Shown: positions 1 through 5,538 of the stretch, one piece after another | Numbering within the stretch: position 1 is the first letter of the stretch | How the letters are laid out: every line of letters begins with the position of its first letter | Source of the DNA: an uncultured Ruminococcus sp. | Lineage (GTDB): Bacteria > Bacillota > Clostridia > Lachnospirales > Lachnospiraceae | Direction of reading: 5' to 3' | NCBI GenBank assembly: GCA_900553885.1 | Contig: USFD01000083.1 | Location: forward strand, 1-14,169 | Length of the DNA: 14,169 bases | Made by a program: the position numbers and the translations under genes | The notes under the pieces: generated by a model | The model's database searches: none | Seen by the model: the letters and a program-made list of their open reading frames with translations, nothing else | Told to the model about the DNA's origin: nothing

Positions 1-401
1 TGTAGATATTATCCGGATGAACGGTTCCAAGGAAGTATTCATATATCGTGTCTTCTAATTGTTTCTCTGCCTCTTTGAAAAATCTTCTCTGAAGCCCCAA
101 ACCTCTTGCTTTACTTGTCACAACTGCGTAGTCCATATGTGCAACTTTGTGTATCTTATGATCGTCATAATTCAGATCATATCCAAGATTATGTTTTGAC
201 TCTCCCGGAAGATCGACAATAAAAAAGCCCAAGATCTCATTGTTACTTGATAAAGCCTTCAATGTAAATCCCCGGTCGCTTATGTGTTCTTCTATATATT
301 GTCTGTTATCTGGCAGAAACCAATCGGAAACCTTCACAGTATCCACTGCTTCTTGCATCAATTGCATGATCGCATCGACATCTGCCTGCTCTGCTCTCTT
401 G
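1..401 (-). CDS. GNAT-family N-acetyltransferase, partial at both ends
   Basis: An uninterrupted minus-strand frame (codons ending at 397, 394 and so on) encodes about 132 residues with no stop and no start. The visible protein begins RAEQADVDAIMQLMQEAV, a typical GNAT first helix, so only a few N-terminal residues are missing. The acetyl-CoA binding motif A is recognisable as MDYAVVTSKARGLGLQRRF, with the RGLGLQ turn that grips the pyrophosphate of acetyl-CoA; it is followed by GTVHPDNIY, the usual motif B region. The C-terminus runs off the left window edge. The N-terminus is lost in the poly-T/adapter junction at 402-477, so this fragment is not a true neighbour of the genes to its right. 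The substrate cannot be told from the sequence. Family assignment is fairly secure; specific function is unknown. Confidence 0.7.
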
Positions 402-477
402 TTTTTTTTTTTCATGCAGAAGACGGCATACGATTTGGCTGCGGTGACTGGAGTTCAGACGTGTGCTCTTCCGATCT
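402..477. other. Illumina TruSeq/P7 adapter with poly-T (assembly artefact)
   Basis: Bases 402-412 are eleven T. Bases 413-433 match the P7 flow-cell oligo (CATGCAGAAGACGGCATACG, one mismatch from CAAGCAG). Bases 434-443 sit where a sample index belongs, and 444-477 match the TruSeq read-2 adapter exactly. On the minus strand the native insert runs into AGATCGGAAGAGCACACGTC, then the rest of the adapter, the index region, P7 and poly-A, as in a read that passes the end of a short fragment. This is synthetic DNA, not biology. Apparent proteins crossing it contain translated adapter (for example VTGVQTCALPI on the plus strand and IGRAHV on the minus strand). Confidence 0.97.
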
Positions 478-763
478 GGATGTCCGCAGGCATCAGGTCA
501 ACACCCTCCGGGTGGTGCAGGATACCCTCGCTGGGTCGCAGCGGCTCGTCCATCAGGATACGGCCCATCGCGTCGGACAGGGTAAAGGGCAGCTTGTCCG
601 GCTGGGGGTGGCCCAGGCTGATGGTCAGGCTGCCTTGCGGGTCCCCGTCGATCAGCAGCACTTTCTTTCCGGCCTGCGCCAGCCCAATCCCCAGGTTCGC
701 GCAGGTGGTTGTCTTGCCAACGCCGCCTTTCTGGTTGGCGATGGCGATGATTTGCGTGTTCAA
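478..763 (-). CDS. parA: ParA-family partitioning ATPase, C-terminus lost at adapter
   Basis: About 95 residues of a ParA/Soj-type P-loop ATPase remain. The deviant Walker A motif NQKGGVGKTT lies near residue 10, and the Walker A-prime strand LLIDGDPQG follows at about residue 37. A frame reaches back to 826, but the likely start is the TTG at 763, giving LNTQIIAIANQKGGVGK: it has an ATGAGGTGA ribosome binding site just upstream, and the longer start would lie inside a terminator hairpin. The frame ends in the adapter, so the final residues after MPADI are artefact and about two thirds of the protein is missing. ParA proteins of this kind partition plasmids or integrative conjugative elements. 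The segment looks GC-richer than the ribosomal genes beside it, which fits acquired DNA. The family call is firm; the element type is inferred. Confidence 0.85.
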
Positions 764-813
764 TGACTTCACCTCATTTCTGAATTGTTCTATGGCTTCT
801 GGAAATAGAAAAA

Positions 814-843
814 GCCGCCACTTCAAAAATTGAAAGTGACGGC
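814..843 (-). terminator. Minus-strand intrinsic terminator just upstream of parA
   Basis: In minus-strand RNA, GCCGUCACUU (843-834) pairs with AAGUGGCGGC (823-814) through one U-G wobble and is followed by five U. On the plus strand the same position is a C-A mismatch, so the hairpin is built for minus-strand transcripts. It ends about 45 nt before the parA TTG start, and I see no good promoter in that gap. Confidence 0.65.
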
Positions 844-882
844 CTTTTCTTATCCCGGAATGAAATTCCCCGGAAACGCAAA

Positions 883-911
883 AAGCGCCCAGTAGAAAAT
901 ACTGAGCGCTT
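883..911 (-). terminator. Second minus-strand terminator-like hairpin
   Basis: AAGCGCUCAGUA (911-900) pairs with UACUGGGCGCUU (894-883) in minus-strand RNA as a 12-bp stem with one U-G wobble and a 5-nt loop, and a short U run follows. It lies in tandem with the hairpin at 814-843. Together they would stop transcription arriving from the rpsI side before parA. Confidence 0.6.
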
Positions 912-1153
912 GGCGATTAGATTTATTCTCTTTTGTTCAAATTAGGTCAAATTCAGACAAACCGTTTTCACGAAAAAGGTCTCTTGGAGATGTATAAATA
1001 AACATCCCCTTGGCATCCCAAAATCGCGTCTCGGTTGTCCTATTTTTTAACCCATAAGCCCTCTTTTTGGGGTGGTTGTCCACCATTTAACCCATAGAAA
1101 ACGGGTTAAAAGAGGCTTCGTTCTGTCAAATTGCGTCAAACCATTTGAAAAGG
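912..1153. repeat. Repeat-rich gene-free stretch between parA and rpsI
   Basis: No credible gene is present. Family 1: GTCAAATT-N2-G-N-CAAACC-N-TTT occurs at 946-967 and 1125-1146 (18 of 22 positions identical), with more AATTTGAC-like cores about 10 bp apart on the minus strand. Family 2: GGTTGTCC-N4/5-TTTAACCCATA occurs at 1033-1056 and 1074-1096, and the second copy forms an 8-bp inverted repeat (TTTAACCC 1086-1093, GGGTTAAA 1103-1110). These look like protein-binding sites: integrase arm-type sites, a ParB centromere or replication iterons. Confidence 0.55.
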
Positions 1154-1188
1154 AAAAACCCCGGAAACCGCGTAGTTCCGGGGTTTTT
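1154..1188. terminator. Bidirectional terminator behind rpsI
   Basis: A perfect 13-bp inverted repeat, AAAAACCCCGGAA (1154-1166) and TTCCGGGGTTTTT (1176-1188), has a 9-nt loop, with A and T runs giving a U-tract in both directions. It ends the minus-strand rplM-rpsI transcript 18 bp after the rpsI stop codon. Confidence 0.9.
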
Positions 1189-1206
1189 GACCACTTTTGA
1201 TAAAGT

Positions 1207-1599
1207 TTAGCGCTTGCTGAACTGCGGAGCGCGACGGGCAGCCTTGAGGCCGTATTTCTTACGCTCTTTCATTCTCGGGTCACGAGTCAGGAATCCTGCG
1301 CTCTTAAGCACCGGTCTGTAATCAGCGTCTGCCTCAAGGAGTGCTCTTGCAATACCGTGACGGATTGCTCCTGCCTGTCCTGTGTAACCGCCGCCTTTTA
1401 CGTTTACGATTACGTCAAACTTATCTAATGTATCTGTAGCAACGAGCGGCTGGCGTACGACAACCTTCAGTGTCTCAAGGCCAAGATACTCGTCGATATC
1501 TCTTTTATTAATTGTGATCTTTCCTGTTCCAGGTACAAGATAAACTCTTGCTACTGATTTTTTTCTTCTTCCTGTTCCGTAGTATTTTGCGTTAGCCAC
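1207..1599 (-). CDS. rpsI: 30S ribosomal protein S9
   Basis: The full-length 130-residue protein ends in the family's signature basic tail, RRAPQFSKR, whose C-terminal Arg contacts P-site tRNA in the 30S subunit. The N-terminal YYGTGRRKKSVARVYL and central GGGYTGQAGAIRHGIARAL blocks are diagnostic of S9. The start is GTG at 1599, set by AGGAGG (about 1608-1613) 8 nt upstream. The gene lies 26 nt downstream of rplM, the conserved bacterial L13-S9 pair, and is transcribed from the rplM promoter. A strong terminator follows directly. Its 3' end borders the repeat-rich and parA-bearing DNA; rpsI 3' ends are known insertion sites for some Firmicute integrative elements. Confidence 0.98.
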   Translation of the reverse strand: MANAKYYGTGRRKKSVARVYLVPGTGKITINKRDIDEYLGLETLKVVVRQPLVATDTLDKFDVIVNVKGGGYTGQAGAIRHGIARALLEADADYRPVLKSAGFLTRDPRMKERKKYGLKAARRAPQFSKR

Positions 1600-1625
1600 T
1601 GTTATATCCTCCTTTCAACCTCTAC

Positions 1626-2054
1626 CTAAAATGTCAGAACTTCCGGCTTCTGTGCCTGATGTGTATGCTCTGCTCCGGCGTATACATGAAGTTTCTTGAT
1701 CATGTCTCTTCCCATAGGTCCTTTCGGGAGCATTCCTTTAACAGCCAGCTCGATTACCTTTTCCGGTTTCTTTGCCATCATCTCGGCAAGTGTTGTCTCT
1801 TTCATTCCTCCGACATAATCAGAGTGGTTGTAGTAGATCTTCTGCTGAAGCTTCTTTCCTGTTACTTTTACTTTCTCAGCATTAACAACGATTACATAAT
1901 CACCTGTATCAATATGCGGTGTATACTCCGGTTTGTTCTTTCCTCTGAGCACTTTAGCGACCTCAGATGCAAGACGTCCTAATGTGCAGCCGGCAGCGTC
2001 AACCACATACCATTTTCTTTCAATCTTGTCAGGGTTAGCCATATAAGTTTTCAT
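1626..2054 (-). CDS. rplM: 50S ribosomal protein L13
   Basis: This is the 142-residue L13 of normal length, with the family blocks KWYVVDAAGCTLGRLAS, VLRGKNKPEYTPHIDTGDYV, KVTGKKLQQKIYYNHSDYVG and GMLPKGPMGRDMIKKLHVY. It binds 23S rRNA early in 50S assembly. An in-frame ATG at 2162 would add 36 residues, but it lies at the expected transcription start of the consensus promoter and its extra residues are not L13-like. The ATG at 2054 has AGGAGG 7-8 nt upstream and gives the canonical MKTYMANPDKIERKW start. It is cotranscribed with rpsI. Confidence 0.98.
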   Translation of the reverse strand: MKTYMANPDKIERKWYVVDAAGCTLGRLASEVAKVLRGKNKPEYTPHIDTGDYVIVVNAEKVKVTGKKLQQKIYYNHSDYVGGMKETTLAEMMAKKPEKVIELAVKGMLPKGPMGRDMIKKLHVYAGAEHTHQAQKPEVLTF

Positions 2055-2163
2055 GGGTGTTCCTCCTATAAAATCATCAGATAACGTTTGCTTGTTTAGC
2101 TTTATATATTTGAAATCAGCATACTCCGGGGCTATGGCGCATACTGTTTCTCCTTTAGTCATG
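2055..2163 (-). promoter_or_regulatory. Structured 5' leader of rplM (candidate L13 leader)
   Basis: About 109 nt separate the predicted transcription start from rplM. The leader RNA can fold CAGUAUGC (2146-2139) against GUAUGCUG (2124-2117) around a 14-nt loop, with two G-U wobbles. Firmicutes are known to use leaders ahead of rplM for ribosomal-protein autoregulation; that this one is homologous is inference. Confidence 0.45.
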
Positions 2164-2170
2164 CTGTAAT

Positions 2171-2199
2171 ATTATAGACCTCCGCTCAATTCCTGTCAA
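2171..2199 (-). promoter_or_regulatory. Consensus sigma-A promoter of rplM-rpsI
   Basis: TTGACA (2199-2194), a 17-bp spacer and TATAAT (2176-2171) on the minus strand match the consensus at all 12 hexamer positions. The -35 box lies 13 bp downstream of the stop codon of the upstream surface-protein gene. Confidence 0.93.
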
Positions 2200-2212
2200 G
2201 ATTTTTCTTATA

Positions 2213-3355
2213 TTAATTTTCTCTGTCTCCGGCTCCGTCTGCTGCTTTTTTCCTTTTTCCTCCGGCAGCGGCTGTTCCCGCAGATACCAGCAGCGCCGTT
2301 GCCATCAGAAAGATCCGGGAACGCAGATCTTTTTCATTCAGACGATCTCCCGTCCGGGGGCTGACATATCCGGAAAAGCCCGCTCCGGCGCCCGTCCGGC
2401 CCGAAGCCCCGCTTCCGTCCCCAGCGCCGCTGCCTCCGCTGTGCGTCCGGTTCAGATCCAGCCGGGAAATCTTGTCTGTCATTTCAAGAGAGGACGGCAG
2501 GTCCGTCCGCGTCTCTTTCTGTTCCACAAGAGCATACAGGCTGAACTGATCCGTCTCAAATACCGCGCTGCCGTCCTGCAGCACAAAGGGTACCTCTGTC
2601 ATGCCTCCGTCTGTAGTGATATGATAGACAGCAAGCCGGGACAGATCATACCCCCGGGGAACCGGCATCTGTATTTTCACCTTTCCCTGTGGCTGAACTG
2701 GTTTCATATCTGTAAAATCCGGCATTGATACGGAAAAGAAACTGATGTCGCATACCCGAAACTGATCCGCCGCAGCTGACAGAAGCTTCCGGAGAAGATC
2801 ATAATTTTCCCCTTCCGTCAGAGGCGTTACTATCATCAGCGTGCCGGCAGGGAAAACGCCTGCAGCAGCTTCCGCACAGATACCTGTGTCAGGATCGGTC
2901 CGAAAAAATGCAGTGTCCGACGGCGCGGCATCCCCGGTATCGCTGCTCTGCTGCCCGCCTTCGCCGCTCTCCTGTCCGTTCCGGCCGCTGTCTTCCTGTT
3001 CCCGCCCCTCCTCTTCGTTCGTCTGAATCGGATTTTTCTGCATAGCCAGTACTCCGCCGGCTTCATTTTCAGGCTCTTCCGCTCCGCCCTGTCCGTCCTG
3101 TTCTGTCACTTCCGCTTCGTTTCCGGAACTATCTTTTTCTGCATCTTGTCCGGCCGCAGATCCGGTTTCCTCTTTCCAAAGGCTGCCGCTATCTTCCGGC
3201 ACGTCTTCTGCGGATGATGCCTGCACCTCTTCAGCCCCGGCCGCGCTGTCCGGTATATTTTCTGCCGAGGCGCTCAGCGGGCACGCCGACACAGCCAGCA
3301 TGCCTGCAAGAGTCAGCACAGATATACGTTTTTTCACATTTTCTCTTCTTTTCAT
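2213..3355 (-). CDS. Secreted, sortase-anchored (SPRTG) surface protein of unknown function
   Basis: A 380-residue protein starting at the ATG at 3355, where AGGAGG lies 8 nt upstream (an earlier in-frame GTG at 3364 overlaps that site). Residues 1-31 are a signal peptide (KRRENVKKR, hydrophobic core, ASA before ENIPD). Residues 32-145 are acidic, Ser/Gly/Glu-rich low complexity. Residues about 148-280 look like a compact beta-rich domain (DTGICAEAAAGVFPAGTLM, VQPQGKVKIQMPVP, FETDQFSLYALVE). A Gly-rich linker leads to SPRTG (332-336), a membrane segment (about 347-365) and KRKK (367-370), the layout of a cell-wall sorting signal. SPxTG is the type of motif used by clostridial class B-like sortases. 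A ten-residue tail after KRKK is slightly unusual. The stop adjoins the rplM promoter with no terminator, so read-through into rplM is possible. Ligand unknown. Confidence 0.8.
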   Translation of the reverse strand: MKRRENVKKRISVLTLAGMLAVSACPLSASAENIPDSAAGAEEVQASSAEDVPEDSGSLWKEETGSAAGQDAEKDSSGNEAEVTEQDGQGGAEEPENEAGGVLAMQKNPIQTNEEEGREQEDSGRNGQESGEGGQQSSDTGDAAPSDTAFFRTDPDTGICAEAAAGVFPAGTLMIVTPLTEGENYDLLRKLLSAAADQFRVCDISFFSVSMPDFTDMKPVQPQGKVKIQMPVPRGYDLSRLAVYHITTDGGMTEVPFVLQDGSAVFETDQFSLYALVEQKETRTDLPSSLEMTDKISRLDLNRTHSGGSGAGDGSGASGRTGAGAGFSGYVSPRTGDRLNEKDLRSRIFLMATALLVSAGTAAAGGKRKKAADGAGDREN

Positions 3356-3445
3356 GCCCGCCACCTCCTGTCCGGGATTTCAGTCTTTTCCATCTCACTG
3401 AATTTTCCCCGTTTTCCATGCAGCTTACTGATTCTTTTCTACAGA

Positions 3446-3454
3446 ATTATATCA
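3446..3454 (-). promoter_or_regulatory. Extended -10 promoter of the SPRTG surface protein
   Basis: TGATATAAT on the minus strand is a perfect extended -10. The -35 region is weak. It predicts a leader of about 80-85 nt before the ATG at 3355. Confidence 0.6.
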
Positions 3455-3509
3455 CATTTTCACCGCCTTTTGCGCTCTTCCCTTCTCTTTTTCTGCGCTT
3501 CCTCCCGGC

Positions 3510-3538
3510 TTTCCATTTTGGCCGGATCATGGTATACT
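3510..3538 (+). promoter_or_regulatory. Promoter of the GH13 gene
   Basis: TTTCCA (3510-3515), a 17-bp spacer and TATACT (3533-3538), with TGG before the -10 (extended -10 type). It is divergent from the surface-protein promoter, with the two -10 boxes about 85 bp apart, so one regulator could act on both. Confidence 0.55.
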
Positions 3539-3620
3539 TAAACAAGGACAGAAAAGCCGGAACTGCATACAGCGCTTTTCGAAATACAGCCAAAATATCA
3601 ACTAAGAAAGGAAGCATAAT

Positions 3621-5015
3621 ATGTGGGCTTACAATGAAACTTTTTACCAGATATATCCGATCGGATTCTGCGGAGCGCCGGTACACAACGACGGAATTAC
3701 CGCGCACCGTATTCTGAAAATCGGAGAATGGGCAGAATATCTGCAGGACCTTGGCATCGGCTCTATTATCCTTAATCCGATTTTCGAATCGGATAATCAT
3801 GGTTACGACACAAGAGATTTCATGAAAATCGACTGCCGGCTGGGTACAAACGAAGACTTTAAAGAGGTCTGTCAGACCCTGCATCAGCATGATGTTAAGA
3901 TCATGCTGGACGGTGTGTTCAATCATGTGGGCCGCGGATTCTGGGCTTTTAAAGATGTACAGGAAAAGAAATGGGACTCGCCGTACAAGGACTGGTTCTG
4001 CATTAATTTTGACGGAAACAGCGGCTACAACGACGGATTCTGGTATGAAGGCTGGGAGGGACACTATGAACTTGTAAAACTGAACCTCCGCAATCCGGCC
4101 GTAACAGACTATCTCCTCAGCTGCGTAAAAATGTGGATCGAGGAATTCGGAATCGATGGGCTCCGCCTGGATGTAGCATATTCCCTGGATCACGATTTTA
4201 TGAAACGCCTCCGCCGGTTCTGCGAAGAGCTCAAACCCGGCTTTGCCCTTATCGGGGAAGTACTGTTCGGAGACTATAACCTGATCGTAAATGATGAGAT
4301 GCTCCACAGCTGTACAAACTACGAATGTTATAAAGGCATTTATTCCAGTTTCAACAGCATGAATATGTTCGAGATCGCCCACTCTCTGAACCGCCAGTAC
4401 GGTGCGGAACAGTGGTGCCTCTACCGGGGCAAGCATCTGATGAACTTTGTGGATAACCATGATGTAACCAGAATTGCCAGCATACTGACCAATAAGAATC
4501 ATCTTCCCCTGGCCTACGGCATCCTCTTCGGAATGCCCGGCATCCCCTGTATCTATTATGGAAGCGAGTGGGGAGAGGAAGGAGAGAAAGCCCCGGATAA
4601 TGACTATGCCCTGCGCCCCTGTTTCGAAGAGCCAAAGCCCAACGAACTGACAGATTTTATCCGGAAACTGATTGCAGTCCGCAGAACCAGCGACGCTCTG
4701 TGCAATGGTTATTATAAAAACGTAGTAATCACCAACCATCAGCTTGTTTTTGAACGCAGGACAGAGCATGACCGGGTTCTGGTTGCAATCAATGCATCGG
4801 ATGCGCCTTACACCGCGGGGAACGGAGAACTTCAGGGAGAATATACCGAGCTGCTGAGTCCGGATTTAACAGAAGCGGACAAAGCACCCGCCGGGAATGC
4901 AGAAAGCTCTGAAGATTCCGCTGCTCCCGGAGCCACCGGAACTTTGGAAAAGATTTCTCTTCACGGGCAGCTTCAGATGCCGCCTTACAGCGTGCAGTAT
5001 CTTCGTGCCGTATAA
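3621..5015 (+). CDS. GH13 alpha-amylase-family glycoside hydrolase, intracellular
   Basis: A 464-residue (beta/alpha)8-barrel enzyme of family GH13. The four classical regions are present: I, DGVFNH (97-102); II, GIDGLRLDVA with nucleophile Asp184; III, ALIGEV with acid/base Glu213; IV, FVDNHD with Asp281. GMPGIPCIYYGSEWG (304-318) is the conserved end of barrel strand 8. The start MWAYNETFYQIYPIGF enters the barrel at once, with no signal peptide and no N-terminal starch-binding domain, so it should act in the cytoplasm on short alpha-1,4-glucans (cyclomaltodextrinase, maltogenic amylase or alpha-glucosidase-like). Residues about 414-440 are an Ala/Gly/Glu-rich insertion in the C-terminal beta domain, probably a surface loop. 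The ATG follows AAAGGAAG. It is a lone gene with its own promoter. The family call is firm; the exact substrate is not resolved. Confidence 0.92.
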   Translation: MWAYNETFYQIYPIGFCGAPVHNDGITAHRILKIGEWAEYLQDLGIGSIILNPIFESDNHGYDTRDFMKIDCRLGTNEDFKEVCQTLHQHDVKIMLDGVFNHVGRGFWAFKDVQEKKWDSPYKDWFCINFDGNSGYNDGFWYEGWEGHYELVKLNLRNPAVTDYLLSCVKMWIEEFGIDGLRLDVAYSLDHDFMKRLRRFCEELKPGFALIGEVLFGDYNLIVNDEMLHSCTNYECYKGIYSSFNSMNMFEIAHSLNRQYGAEQWCLYRGKHLMNFVDNHDVTRIASILTNKNHLPLAYGILFGMPGIPCIYYGSEWGEEGEKAPDNDYALRPCFEEPKPNELTDFIRKLIAVRRTSDALCNGYYKNVVITNHQLVFERRTEHDRVLVAINASDAPYTAGNGELQGEYTELLSPDLTEADKAPAGNAESSEDSAAPGATGTLEKISLHGQLQMPPYSVQYLRAV

Positions 5016-5072
5016 ACTGTCATTCCGGCGCGGCGCCCGTATCGGGCTGTTCAATTTTATATGACCCTCCTT

Positions 5073-5125
5073 ATACCGGCGGATCCCCTGTTTGCCGCTG
5101 CAAAGCGCAGACAGGCCGCCGGTAT
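5073..5125. other. Long hairpin downstream of the GH13 gene
   Basis: A perfect 10-bp stem, ATACCGGCGG (5073-5082) with CCGCCGGTAT (5116-5125), encloses a second stem of about 9 bp (5087-5095 with 5107-5115, one wobble) after a 4-nt bulge. No U-tract follows on either strand, so it may be a weak terminator, a 3'-end stabiliser or an unrecognised structured element. Confidence 0.6.
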
Positions 5126-5211
5126 GCTATAAAGGGACAAAATTCAGCCGTCCGGAATGGAGCGTCAGAATCCGTCTGTTTCATTCTTGTAAATTTTTTT
5201 TAATTTAGGGG

Positions 5212-5240
5212 TTTACAAACAGAATTCAATGTGATAAGAT
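5212..5240 (+). promoter_or_regulatory. Promoter of tRNA-Leu
   Basis: TTTACA (5212-5217), a 17-bp spacer and TAAGAT (5235-5240), preceded by TGA in the extended -10 position. The -10 ends 12 bp before the mature tRNA 5' end. Confidence 0.75.
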
Positions 5241-5252
5241 ATCACTTGTCGA

Positions 5253-5336
5253 GCGGAAGTGGCGGAATGGCAGACGCGCTAGATTCAGGTTCTAGTGGGA
5301 GTTAATCCTGTGAGAGTTCAAGTCTCTTCTTCCGCA
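5253..5336 (+). tRNA. tRNA-Leu (anticodon CAG)
   Basis: An 84-nt class II tRNA. The acceptor stem GCGGAAG pairs with CTTCCGC and is followed by discriminator A. The anticodon stem CTAGA/TCTAG encloses the loop TTCAGGT, giving anticodon CAG, which reads CUG leucine codons. A long variable arm (GGGAGTTAATCC) fits the leucine class, and the T arm is GAGAG-TTCAAGT-CTCTT. CCA is not encoded. It has its own promoter and terminator. Prophage DNA begins directly after its 3' end, and tRNA 3' ends are classic phage attachment sites. Confidence 0.96.
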
Positions 5337-5338
5337 TC

Positions 5339-5370
5339 AATCCCGTAACCCATGTGGTTGCGGGATTTTT
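5339..5370 (+). terminator. Terminator after tRNA-Leu
   Basis: AATCCCGTAACC (5339-5350) pairs with GGTTGCGGGATT (5356-5367) with one G-U wobble and a 5-nt loop, followed by a T-rich run. It is a typical intrinsic terminator starting 3 nt after the tRNA. Confidence 0.85.
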
Positions 5371-5377
5371 GTTTTTT

Positions 5378-5485
5378 CCGCGTAAATACGCGGTTTGCGG
5401 AACTTTAGTTATTTTAGAATAATTCTAAAATATTATAATCCGTGTTGCATTTTAGAGTGATATGCAACACGAAATGCAACACGAA
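5378..5485. repeat. Dyads and direct repeats at the prophage end (candidate att arm region)
   Basis: Three elements in order: CCGCGTA/TACGCGG (5378-5384, 5387-5393); a perfect 10-bp-arm palindrome centred on 5421 (5411-5431, arms ATTTTAGAAT and ATTCTAAAAT); and ATGCAACACGAA twice in tandem (5462-5473, 5474-5485) with an inverted copy CGTGTTGCAT at 5441-5450. No gene is visible here. Repeats of this size beside a tRNA and a phage lysis module resemble arm-type integrase sites next to an attachment core. The core cannot be fixed without the other prophage end. Confidence 0.5.
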
Positions 5486-5509
5486 AACAGAGGATGATAC
5501 AATATTCCA

Positions 5510-5531
5510 CCCCGGAGTGATGGCTCCGGGG
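5510..5531 (-). terminator. Hairpin ending the phage late/lysis transcript
   Basis: CCCCGGAG (5510-5517) pairs perfectly with CTCCGGGG (5524-5531) around a 6-nt loop, 7 bp past the endolysin stop. The U-tract is poor (GGAAUAUUGU), so efficiency is uncertain. Confidence 0.55.
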
Positions 5532-5538
5532 TAAATTA

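Noticed and set aside
764..826. Longer parA start at 826
   Set aside because: The added 21 residues fall in a terminator stem and have no ribosome binding site; TTG at 763 has one.
240..833. Plus-strand frames of 197 and 160 residues (240-833 and 284-766)
   Set aside because: They run through the adapter and are antisense to the acetyltransferase and parA fragments.
904..1216. AGCGCTTG shared by the hairpin near 905 and the rpsI 3' end as an attachment core
   Set aside because: Eight bases are too few, and the first copy is part of a terminator stem.
2055..2162. 36-residue N-terminal extension of L13
   Set aside because: It would start at the transcription start of the consensus promoter and is not part of the conserved protein.
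3447..4769. 440-residue minus-strand frame
   Set aside because: It is antisense to the GH13 gene, which has all catalytic motifs; the long frame is a codon-bias shadow.
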